DNA from: Garcia nutans
Lineage: Eukaryota > Streptophyta > Magnoliopsida > Malpighiales > Euphorbiaceae
NCBI GenBank assembly: GCA_947685225.1
Contig: CANTUV010000051.1
Span: 5,146,001-5,210,000, forward strand
DNA length: 64,000 bases
Reading direction: 5' to 3'
The translations under genes and the position numbers were made by a program. Shown piece by piece: positions 13,071-23,457 of the stretch. A model generated the notes under the pieces. The model was not told the DNA's origin and made no database searches. It saw only the letters and a program-made list of their open reading frames with translations. Position 1 is the stretch's first letter; the number at the start of each line of letters is the position of its first letter.

Positions 13071-16000
13071 CAAACTAGAGATGGTGAGAAAGTCACCAAT
13101 CCAAGCTTGGATATAAAACACTGAAACTGAGATGAAGACAATAGCTTTGTAAAAACATCTGCCAGTTGAAGGGAGGAAGGTAAATGAGGAGTGCTTATGA
13201 GACCAGATTGAAGTTGAGTCCTGACCACATCAATCAATGTCAATGTGTTTGGTTCTCTCATGGAAAACCGGATTTGCAGCTATATGTATTGCTGCCTTGT
13301 TGTCACAATGTAAAGGAACAGGTTTTGGGATAGTAACTTGAAAATCAGAAAGTAAAGAGTAAAGCCATTGTAGTTCACATACTGTATTTGCCATTGCCCG
13401 ATATTCTAATTCAGCTGAAGATCGACTGACAGTAGTTTGCTTCTTAGATTTCCAAGAAACAAGAGAGTTCCCTAAGAAAATGCAGTATCCGGTGGTGGAT
13501 CTTCTGGTTTCTGCACAGGATGCCCAGTCTGCATCTGAAAAGGCTCTAAGCTTCATGTCATTTGTGGAGGACAGAAATAAACCTGTAGTACTAGAGCCTT
13601 TTAAGTATTTGACCACTGTTAATGCTGCTCTTAGATGTTGGTGATGAGGTTGCTGCATGAATTGACTCAATTGTTGGACAGCATAACTAATATCAGGTCT
13701 TGTCATTGACAGATATAATAATCTGCCAACAAGTCTTCTATAAACTTCAGAATTTTCAATAGGAGTCCCCATATCAGAAGTGAGTTTTTGCCCCTGGATG
13801 TAAGGACTAGAGACTGGTTTGGCTGCTTCCATTCCTGTGTCCTTGATGATCTCAGTAATGAACTTGTGTTGAGTTAACAACATACCATCAGGGGATCTAG
13901 CAATCTCTATACCAAGAAAATATTTTGTATGCCCCAAATCTTTAATAGTGAATTTCTGATGAAGAAAGACTTTTAGTTGTGTAATTAAAACTTCAGAAGG
14001 GCCTGTGATTATACAATCATCCACATAAACCAGAATTACTATGAACTGAGTACCTTGACCTCTGGTGAAGAAGCAGTGATCATAATTAGACTGTTGGAAG
14101 CCTTGAGATTTTAAACTAGCTGACAACTCTTTATTCCATTGCCTGCCAGCCTGCTTCAATCCATAAAGGGACCTCTGTAATTTGCATACTTGACCTTGCT
14201 TTGCTTTGTCATAACCCGGTGGGACTGTCATGTATATAGTTTCATCAATGGAGCCATGTAGATAAGCATTGTTGATGTCCAACTGGTGTACTGGCCATGA
14301 GAAACTTGCTGCAACAGTTAGGAAAACTCTCACAGTTACCAGCTTTGCAACTGGAGAGAAAGTTTGATTGTAGTCAAGTCCAAGAAGCTGATTGTATCCC
14401 TTTGCAACCAGTCTGGCTTTGTATCTGTTTATGCTTCCATCTGCATTATATTTAATCCTGTATATCCACTTACAACCCACATGTTTAACATTAGGAGGTA
14501 AATCAGTTAAGACCCATGTATTATTTAATTCAAGAGCAGTTAACTCTTTGTGCATAGCATCTACCCAATTCTTATCATTTCTAGCCTGATTGTAATGACA
14601 AGGTTCTTTTATTTTAGACACATGTGCAACAAAATCATGGTGAGGGGTAGAAAAATGAATGGTGGATGTAGATTTATGATTGGTGACAAAATCTTGCAAC
14701 CATGCTGGTTGATTTCTGGTTCTGGCACTCCTTTTGATCTCAGGCAGTGGCACATGTGAAGGATCATCAGTTGTTGTTTCAGTATCTGGGGTGCTGGTAG
14801 GTTGTGGTGGTGGAGATGTATCATGTGTGATTATATTTGGTGTTTGAATTGATGAGTTAGATGGTTCAGTTGTTGGTGTTTGGGGTTCCAGTAAAGTTTG
14901 AGGTGGTGAGGTTTGAGGAAAGGAATTGGTGGTGATATCTGTGTCAGATATGCAATTTGGCAGAGTGAAGTTTGTGACTTCTGAAGGATTTTGGTAGTGA
15001 AAGGGAAATATGGATTCAAAGAAAATAACATCTCTTGATGTGATGATTGTTTTGGACTGTAAACTGTAAAACTTGTAAGCCTTTTGTTGCTGTGAATATC
15101 TCAGAAACACACAAGGTGTAGCTCTTGTATCAAATTTTGGTTTGTGAGGAGTCACATTGGTAGCATAACATAAATAGCCTACTGTTTTAAAGTAAGCACA
15201 GTTGACAGGTTTCTGATACAGTCTTTCATATGGGGTTTGCCACTTGAGGTTTTCAGATGGTATTCTGTTGGAGATGTGAGTAGCAGTGAGTAAGATTTCT
15301 GACCAAAATTTGGTGGGAAGTTTCGATTGATGCAGCAATGATCTGGCTATATTTAGTAATGTTTTATGTTTCCTCTCCACTACTCCATTTTGCTGAGGAG
15401 TATAGATGCAGGTTTTCTGATGTAAAGTGTCATGCTCTTGGAAAAATCTGCTACATTCAGAATTGACAAATTCTGATCCATTATCTGTTCTTACAATCTT
15501 AATCTTCTTTTCAAAATGAGTAAGAACATATGCAAAGAATGATTTTAAAGCTAAAGGTACTTGATCTTTGGCCTTTAGCATATAAGTCCAACAAAATATG
15601 CTGTAATCATCTACTATGGTCATCATATATACTGCATTTGTAATGGATTTCAGACTATATGGTCCCCACAAGTCAATGTGAATTAGATCAAAAGAATTTG
15701 CAGTAGAAATACAACTGGTTCGAAAAGGCAATCGTGATTGCTTTGCAAGAGGACAAACTGGACACATTAATTCAACATAGTCACAGTTAGTCAATTCTTG
15801 AATATGCCTCATTCTTTTATGAGATACATGTCCTAACCTTGCATGCCATAGCAAAGCCAGGTGTTTATTGTGTTTACTACACTTAGCTACTGCATTACAA
15901 GTTTTTGGAATACTAAAGGATTTCTTTGTCAAGTAGTAAAGATCTTCATATACTTGTCCTTCAGCCAACACCTCTTTAGTCAGTAAATCCTGGAATAAGC

Positions 16001-16643
16001 ATTATTCAGGAAAAGAATGCACTGATAAGTGACATGTTCTGGTAAGTAGACTGACTGAAATCAAATTGCAGTTAAATGAAGGAACATACAGCACATTGTA
16101 CAGGATAACTCTGTCATTCAGTTTAATGTTGCCAATGTGAGTTACCAGTCTGGTTGAGTTATCAGGTAGTCTAATGGTTTTGGGAGGGTTCAGTTTATGT
16201 ACTTGGTCATAGAAAGATAATTTTGGGGTTATATGATCAGTTGCACCTGAATCTATAATCCAATTTTCCTTGTAATTAAAATCAATGCCAGAAATAACAG
16301 AATTAAGTAAAATACCTACAAAATTCACATTTCTGATATCAGCATTATCATGATCAGTAATTGCTTTTCCATTGATCAACCTTTGCACTTCCTGTTGTAT
16401 CAATTCTGACAAGCTTCTGTCATTTGTGTCATAGCTTTTCTGTTGATTAGTCTGGTGTAATGGTGATTGCTCCATCTGAGCACTTATGACATTGTTCACT
16501 GATGCATACTTCTTCACATTAACTCCCTTCTTCTTCTGCATTTCAATGAACCACTCAGGATATCCATAGATGGTGAAGCAGCTGTCAACAGTATGCCCAT
16601 TCAGTTTGCATTTTGTACAATACTGTTTCTTCTTCTCCTCCAT
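13071..16643 (-). pseudogene. copia gag C-terminus and pol: zinc knuckle, protease, integrase, RT, RNase H (interrupted)
   Basis: The first segment (16643-16002) has a CX2CX4HX4C zinc knuckle (CTKCKLNGHTVDSC) and the aspartic protease motif WIIDSGATDH. A TAA at 16002-16004 interrupts, but the same frame continues as a 913-codon segment (15971-13230). There the integrase has its zinc-binding region (H48, C70, C73) and a D,D-35-E triad at about D100, D163 and E199. The reverse transcriptase has YVDD at about 649-652, and the RNase H end has SDADWAS and AEYRAM-like wording. Near 13225 a single-base frame break separates the last 60 residues (13070-13261, ADVFTKLLSSSQF). Apart from these lesions the length is normal for copia pol. 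Confidence 0.93.
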
Positions 16644-16683
16644 CCTGGAGTATGTTGAACTTTTATAACCATTGTTCCTTGAA

Positions 16684-17457
16684 TTACCAATACTCTAATG
16701 AATAATCATTGTCTCTTCTAGCTAACATTATAGCAGGAGTTTCAGTGGAAGTAGCATTATTGTCTTGCACTTCTCTTTGTTTCTCAACACTCAACACCAT
16801 GGAGTATGCCTTGTTTATTGAAGGAAGTGGATCCATCAACAGAATTTGATTCTTCACATTATCATACTCATCTCCCAATCCCATTAGAAATTGCATAAGC
16901 CTTCTGTTGTTGTCATAATCTGTAATGACAGTACTTTGATTACAACACACAGGTAGGGGAGCCAGACACAGCAATTCATCCCACTTTCTTTTGAGATTAG
17001 TATAGTAGTCAGTGACAGATTCAGATCCTTGTTTATAACTAACTATACTTCTCTCAATCTGATAGATCATGGGACCATTACATTCTCCATATCTCTGCTT
17101 TAATTCATCCCAAAGTACTTTCGTAGTTTTACAAAACACAAAAGCCTTAGAGATCTCTTTGGATACTGCATTGATCAACCAAGACAGCACCATACTGTCT
17201 GCAGTTAGCCATCTTTCATAATCTTCTGAACCAGGATCTGGTTGTTTAATATCACCAGTTATAAAACCTAACTTCTTCTTTGTTCTTAAAGCAACCATGA
17301 CAGATCTACTCCATGTGAGCTAATTTGGCCCTCTTAGTGGAGTATTAACAAGACTAAATCCAGGAGAATCAGAATTATTGGTGTAATAAGGATCATTATC
17401 ATTGTTTTTGTTATTTATTGCAGCAATTAGTTTAGCCACATCTTCAGGAGTCATCAT
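16684..17457 (-). pseudogene. copia gag N-terminal part (interrupted)
   Basis: Starting from ATG at 17457, the frame runs 45 codons to an in-frame TAG (17322-17320) placed where copia Gag normally has a conserved aromatic residue (TPLRGPN then stop then LTWSRSV). It continues in the same frame to 16684 with typical Gag wording (VLWDELKQRYGE, LMQFLMGLGDEYD). A frame break near 16686 separates it from the zinc-knuckle part, which continues in another frame (GNSRNNGYKSSTYSRMEEK). Confidence 0.9.
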
Positions 17458-17559
17458 TTTCAGTTGATAAAGCAAAAAATCAAACAATTGAGAACTGGAA
17501 GAACTTCAATCGCAGCTAGTGTAAAATTAATACAAATCAGAGAAACTTCAATCAACTAA

Positions 17560-17576
17560 CCTCTGCTCTGATACCA
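17560..17576 (-). promoter_or_regulatory. Primer-binding site of the copia element (initiator tRNA-Met)
   Basis: The minus strand reads TGGTATCAGAGCAGAGG immediately inside the 5' LTR. TGGTATCAGAGC is the usual plant copia site complementary to the 3' end of initiator methionine tRNA. Confidence 0.95.
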
Positions 17577-17862
17577 TGCTGAGGATCAAAGAGTCCAGCA
17601 AGTAATGGAATAAAGAAGATCAAAATCAATTGAGAAGAGCTGTATTGGAAAATGCAGAGAGCATTCAATCATCTCTCCCGCCTTTTTCATTCTATACACA
17701 TACCTTACTGTACAATCAGTTAGTTAACTATATATACAAGTATATTAGCCAATCATAATCTGAGTATTAGATTAATGAGCTGGCATTCAGTTATGAGGTT
17801 AGCTATATTAACTAATCTGTGATATAACTATAGTGACTGTACATATTAACTATACTTCTACA
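17577..17862 (-). repeat. 5' LTR of the copia element
   Basis: 286 bp, same ends as the left LTR, followed by the right copy of the target duplication tttac at 17863-17867. Because the element reads on the minus strand, this is its promoter-bearing LTR and it points back toward the 5' part of the PPR gene. Confidence 0.95.
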
Positions 17863-19563
17863 TTTACTTATTTTTGATAATTTAATCGGACCTGATATTG
17901 TTTCGTGGAATACAGTGCTTTCGGGGTTTCAAAGTAGTGGAGACGATTTAAAGTTTGCTCAGAAAATGAATTCAAATGGCATCGTTTTTTATTCTGTGAC
18001 TTATACTACCATTCTTTCATTTTGTTCGAGGAAGAAAGAGTTTATTTTTGGATTACAATTGCATTGTTGTATACTGAAATTTGGATTAAATTGTGAAGTT
18101 TATGTTGGAAATGCACTTGTAACCATGTATTCGAGATCAGGAAGTTTATTTGAGGCTAGAAGAATGTTTGAGGAAATGCCAATTAAGGATTTGGTTTCAT
18201 GGAATGCAATATTATCAGGGTATGTAAAGGAAGTAATTTATGGATTAGAAGCAACTTGGATTTTTATAGAAATGCTTAGAAAAGGAATGCAACTTGATCA
18301 TGTCTCGTTAACTAGTGCAGTTTCAGCTTGTGGTCATGAGAAAAAATTAGAGCTTGGGAAACAAATCCATGGTTTGAGCATAAAAAGAGGGTATGGGAAA
18401 CATGTTTTGGTTGGTAATGTTCTCATCTCAACATACTCGAAGTGTGAGGTCATTGGAGATGCTAAATTGGTGTTCCAAAATATGGATGAGCGCAATGTAG
18501 TATCATGGACTACAATGATATCAATTGATGAAGAAAATGCTGTCTCACTCTTTAATGAGATGAGATCAGATAGGGTTTATCCCAATGATGTTACATTTAT
18601 TAGTTTAATCAATGCTACAACTATTGGGAATTTGGTTGAATCAGGCAAGACAGTTCATGGGTTTTGCGTAAAGATTGGTTTTTTACTCGAATCAAATGTT
18701 TGCAATAGTGTGATCACCATGTACGCAAAGTTTAAATCCATGCAAGACTCGTTGAAGTTTTTTCAGGAGCTTAACTGCAGAGAGTTGATAACATGGAATG
18801 CTTTGATATCTGGATATGTACAAAATGAATTGTATCAAGAAGCTATCTGCACAATGTTCTCAACACTTGGGGAGTCAAAGCCTAATGACTACACATTTGG
18901 CAGTGTCTTGAGTGCAATTGCTGCTGCTGAGGATGTATCTTTAAAACATGGCCAAAGATGCCACTCTCAAATTATAAAACTTGGATTAAACACCAATCCA
19001 ATTGTTTCTAGTGCTCTTCTCAACATGTATGCAAAGCGTGGTAGCATTTGTGAGTCTCAAAAGAGTTTTTGCTGAAACACCTCAAAGAACCCCATTTTCC
19101 TATTATCTCTGCCTATGCAAGGCATGGGGACTATGATTCAGTAATGAATTGGTTTGAGAAGATGGAGAAGGAAGGTGTGCAACCTGACTCAATCACCTTC
19201 CTTTTGTAATTGCAGCCTGTGGAAGAAAGGGAATGGTTGACATGGGCCGACAACTCTTAGACTCGATGATAAAAAACTATCAGATTGAACCATCCTCAGA
19301 GCATTATTCTTGCATGGTGGATATGTTAGGTCGTGCAGGGTGACTAAAAGAGGCAGAGGAGCTGGTGAATTGCATTCCTGGAAAGCCTGGATTGTCTGTG
19401 TTGCAGAGCTTATTAGGGGCATGTAGGATCCATGGAGACGTGGAGATGGGAGAGAGGGTAGCTGATGCTTTGATAGCAATGGAGCCTAAAGAGTCAGGCT
19501 CATATGTCTTGATGTCCAACTTGTATGCTGAGAAGGGACAATGGGAAGAGGTAGCAAAGTTGA

Positions 19564-20151
19564 GAAAAGGGATGAGAAAGGAGTGAAAAAGGAAGTAGGG
19601 TTTAGTTGGGTAGATATTGGAGATATTGATGCATCCTTGAGTTTGCATCCATTTTCATCAGGAGACAAATCCCACCCACTATACGAGGAGATATACAGAA
19701 TGGCTGAGTGTCTAGGATTAGAAATGAAGTTCTTGAAAGAGAAGGCATTGGCAATATAGCCTCATGAAAGATGTAAACTTTAGAGACTCTCAAGTTGAGG
19801 TGATAATTTTGTAAAATTAGTTTTTGAAATATAATTCATGTACTGATTTATTTTTTTGAAAAGGGATGAGAAAGGAGTGAAAAAGGAAGTAGGGTTTAGT
19901 TGGGTAGATATTGGAGATATTGATGCATCCTTGAGTTTGCATCCATTTTCATCAGGAGACAAATCCCACCCACTATACGAGGAGATATACAGAATGGCTG
20001 AGTGTCTAGGATTAGAAATGAAGTTCTTGAAAGAGAAGGCATTGGCAATATAGCCTCATGAAAGATGTAAACTTTAGAGACTCTCAAGTTGAGGTGATAA
20101 TTTTGTAAAATTAGTTTTTGAAATATAATTCATGTACTGATTTATTTTTTT
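19564..20151 (+). repeat. Two identical 294-bp tandem copies of the PPR 3' end
   Basis: Positions 19564-19857 and 19858-20151 read the same base for base by eye. Each contains the last 65 codons of the PPR frame (GVKKEVGFSWVDIGD to KEKALAI and its stop) plus about 100 bp of 3' DNA ending in a T-run and gaaaa. The short gaaaa/T-run homology at the junction suggests slippage or microhomology repair. Perfect identity means a very recent event or an assembly artefact. Confidence 0.92.
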
Positions 20152-20267
20152 GAAAAAAGAAACTGAAATTTCAATTTAATTGAATGTGGTATTGTTCTTT
20201 TTTCATTGTTTCATGTTCTCAATCCTACGAAATGCCAACTAAGCTGGGAAGTATTTGGTAAAAATAA

Positions 20268-20349
20268 CGTTGTCGGCAGGATTCGACTCTGCGCGCGCAG
20301 AGTTCACAAGAGTTCTAGTCATACCCGATAACCCCTCCGGCACGTCAAC
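20268..20349 (-). pseudogene. tRNA-Ser(AGA) pseudogene
   Basis: 82 nt on the minus strand with the length and variable arm of a serine tRNA and anticodon AGA in the loop CTAGAAC. The acceptor stem GTTGACG/CGACAAC has one A-A mismatch, and the anticodon stem has a T-T mismatch. The T-arm is GCAGAGTCGAATCCTGC, with the conserved GTTC of the B box changed to AGTC, and the A box is changed as well (GGAGGGG for the usual GGAGTGG). A T-rich stretch follows the 3' end. It is clearly tRNA-derived but probably not transcribed or functional. Confidence 0.8.
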
Positions 20350-20703
20350 CCAATGATGGTGGGTTTCGAGGTATTTTTATTTATAGTAAATTAAGTTCTC
20401 TTGCAAATTGAATTTGTTCTCGGCATGGTGCTGGTATTCATGAATAACGTACGTTAAATTTATATATTTTTTTCTTTTTTTTTGAAACTAAATGATTTGT
20501 CCCTTACTATCAGTTCTTCCGTCCGCCGTTTTATTGATTAGCAGTCAAAAAACTTTTTTTTTAAAAATTTTACGATCTAAAAATAACCCATTCTAATATA
20601 AGTTAAAAATTTAAATAAATCCTTGAAATATTATCATTATCTCGTTTTTAAATCTAATCCGTTATTTTTTTTAATAAAAATGGATATCCCTCACTGTTAT
20701 GGA

Positions 20704-21337
20704 TAGGGATATTCAAAAAATTCGTGACCCGGCCTAACTCATAATAAGGTGAGGTCACGGATTTTAAAGTCCGACTCAAGCCATGCTCGGTCGGGTCAAA
20801 CTTCAAGTTAAGATTAAAAATTTTTGGCCCAAAATGTTAATTATTTTATATTTTTTAAAAAATATATTTTTTATTAATTTAAATTTTATATAAAAAGATT
20901 TTAAAATTTTAAAATATTATATGTATTTTATAATATTTGGAAGTCTTAAAAAATTTAATTCATGAAAAACAATTTTTATATTTTATATATTTTTTTACTT
21001 GAATATTAAAATAAATAGTGAAATAACTAAATAATTAAATAATTTAGTCATCATAAATATTGATATAATAATTTATATATTATTAGATAAAATTTGGTAT
21101 AATAAATTTTTAAAGTAATATTTATAGATAAATTTTATACTTAAAAAATTTAATTTTTAAAAAAAATTATTAGGCCGGCACGGCCCGGCCTGACTCGAAC
21201 CTAGTCAAACCCAAAGTGACATGGCTCGATTAAGTTTAGGGCTGAACTACGAGCTGTAAAGTGCAGTTCAAATATTTTTTGAACAAAAATACATATTAAA
21301 GTAAAATTCGGCTCAAACCGATACAAGAATACTCCTA
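20704..21337. mobile_element. Non-autonomous hAT-like element
   Basis: 634 bp with short terminal inverted repeats tagggatattca and, at the other end read in reverse complement, taggagtattct. These fit the common plant hAT end TAGGGGTGTTCA. The 8-bp flanks gttatgga (20696-20703) and attaggga (21338-21345) match at 6 of 8 positions, as expected of an aged hAT target duplication. Near both ends are GGCC-rich subterminal motifs (acccggcctaactc, ggccggcacggcccggcc), also typical of these elements. There is no transposase frame. Confidence 0.75.
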
Positions 21338-21345
21338 ATTAGGGA

Positions 21346-23457
21346 AAGCTAAGTTACCATTAAAAAAATACCAAAATAGTGTTGTGAGACTATTCATTAA
21401 GAGCAGTCAAATTATGTAATTTTAAGATTTAATTGGAGCTATAGACAATATTGAAGGATCAAATGTGAGATCCACTTTATATATTTTTTTAAAATAAATA
21501 AAAAATATTAAATGTATATTTTTAAATAATTAAAAATATTAAGAATATATATTTTTAAATCACAGAAAATAAATTTTAAAATATTTAGAAATTAAAAATA
21601 AAAAACACAACAACTAGAGAAAAATTTTGAAATTTTGAAATATTTCTATAAAACCCGATTAATCTTCTGTAGGCACCAAAAATTTGGAGTAACTAACACT
21701 ATATTTGAATGGACTGCAATTCAGAGATATGACGATCCTAGAATAAAAAAAAACATAGAACTTTGTCTTATCTTAAGGAAACTTGAAATCAAACATCCCA
21801 GCATATACAACCACACATTATCATCTAGTCAAGCCATTAAGTTCACCACACATATCCCGTTTAGTGAAGCTAACACATCCTCCACACACGCAAATATATA
21901 TATATATATATATATAAATTACATACGACAGTTAATAATTTCTTAATACATCATAGAGCGCTAGATAATATTTCATAGATCAATTGTTAATTACAAAATG
22001 TTCCAAAATCTACAGAACTCAAGTTGCAGCTTTGGGAGAAGAAGAAATCGAGAAGCCTCCTATCTCTCCATAGCAAAATCTGGAATGTAATAGACAACCT
22101 AGTGAATCGCTTAGTGAGTAAGCAATGCAATCTGAATGAATAATATGAGTGATCGAAAATTTAAATGATACTAACTACGAAGAAAAACATATCAATGTTG
22201 ATTGAATGACAGATTCCAAATAAAATAGCTTAAAATGCATATTTCATTAATTTAATAATTACATAAAAATATGTAAACTAATATTAATTAGGTGATAGAT
22301 TAAAAATTTATATATAACTATTAATTAAATCTTTTATGTTTATATTTACTTTATTTTGTAATTAAATTAGAAAATTATTTTGATTTTTTGCATATAATTT
22401 CACATTGTTAGTAACATATTGATAATTGTTTCAGTTATTTAATTTGGTGTGATTCTCGATTTAGAGATCTCCAAGTCTCATGTTCATCCCAATAGTAATG
22501 TCTACCAATTTGCAAATCTATAACGTACTCACATTATTCAAAGCAAGCATATTTTGTTATATACAGAGGCTGCTATGTATGAAATATTATCTACTCTGTG
22601 GAACGTGTTTAGTCCCATTCAACTCAGAAATCTAAATACCTTAGGGCCATGGGTGCCCGTCGAAATAGTTAACCAGTCTTGCAACATTCTTTCATTTTAA
22701 AATAATGCAAATCACCATCACCATATATATTATTCACTGCAAATGCATAAACACCCAACAAACCTTTAAAAGTCACCATTTTTCATCTTAAAGCATCCCA
22801 ATCAAGTGAGTTTCATAAAACCAACCTGAACTTGAGAAATAATAGCAATATAACGTTTAGAAACATCTCTAGATAAATCAAAGGCAGTAGTAACTCCAAG
22901 CTGAACCAGACCCCAATTGCAATTATATGGAACCCTCGTGCTCCCATAAACAAACTTTTTTTACGATAACGATAATGCCAGGTCTAAAATTGCAATTGCA
23001 TAGAACCACAAGAAATCAGATCAGAAACCTAGATTTTCCAAAAACAAACAGCAACCCACAGAAGCAAGTTACATTTGTTAGATGGGGCCAATCACCCCAA
23101 AAATAAATATATCAATGCAAACTAAACTCATAAATAACACATGCCGTATGCAACAGATTAATTTCAGAATCACATTTGGTAAATCAACTGTAGCAAAACT
23201 TCAAGCAGTCTTCAGGCGGCAACAAGCAAACAACTCATAATAAAAAAAGCCATACAATAAGTTCATAGCAAAACTTATCTCAAGTATTGGCAATATATTA
23301 TACAAGTATGTTCACAATGCATAAGAAAAATCCAAAACTAAGAATCTTCATAAAAGTGTTGGTCTCTAGTGATACAACTTCATCAGTCAAAGCCTCCCTT
23401 GGAATAGCCACTAACAATCCAAGAAGCCCATCACACCGAATTGCATTCCATAATATT
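21346..23457. other. Downstream flank and likely 3' UTR of SNU13; no other gene seen
   Basis: Near the gene (about 22700-23457) the sequence is more balanced than the surrounding AT-rich DNA, fitting a transcribed 3' UTR of SNU13 on the minus strand, though I cannot fix the poly(A) site. A (TA)n run lies at about 21894-21916. The 103-codon frame at 21635-21946 contains this run and shows no family motif. Confidence 0.4.

Larger units (their letters stand above)
12769..17862 (-). mobile_element. Ty1/copia LTR retrotransposon inserted in the PPR gene
   Basis: A complete 5094-bp element on the minus strand: 286-bp LTRs (12769-13054 and 17577-17862) with TG...CA ends, a primer-binding site complementary to initiator tRNA-Met, a G-rich polypurine tract, gag and pol in copia order (protease, integrase, reverse transcriptase, RNase H), and a perfect 5-bp target duplication. 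By eye the two LTRs differ at two positions only (aaccat/aactat and actacag/actatag), so the insertion is recent. The coding region nonetheless has two in-frame stops and two frame breaks, so this copy cannot encode its own full proteins. Confidence 0.97.
12319..20053 (+). pseudogene. E+-type pentatricopeptide repeat (PPR) protein, broken by a copia insertion and several lesions
   Basis: PPR proteins of the PLS/E+ class bind organelle RNA, usually for C-to-U editing. The N-terminal part is at 12319-12655 (basic, arginine-containing start, possibly mitochondrial). The repeats resume after the copia element, with an open frame from 17868 to 19075 showing classic PPR wording such as VSWNAILSGYVKE and GNALVTMYSRSG. 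The C-terminal E/E+ region lies at 19100-19759 (SSGDKSHPLYEEIYRM). Lesions: a ctcag duplication at 12656-12665; the insertion at 12769-17862; frame breaks near 19058, 19100 and 19205; TGA at 19341 in the GRAG.LKEAEEL motif; another frame break near 19583; a 294-bp duplication of the 3' end. From memory it resembles Arabidopsis At4g32430 (GRS1); not searched. Confidence 0.88.

Noticed and set aside
14392..15031. Several 65-71 codon frames inside copia pol
   Set aside because: They are shadows of the 913-codon pol frame.
12769..17862. The copia element as an autonomous, active retrotransposon
   Set aside because: Two in-frame stops and two frame breaks interrupt gag and pol.
22802..22954. A 51-codon minus-strand stretch with protein-like wording (VQLGVTTAFDLSRDVSKRY)
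   Set aside because: It has no start codon, is bounded by nearby stops, has no recognised family and lies in the likely SNU13 3' UTR region. It could be an exon of something else, but I cannot support that.
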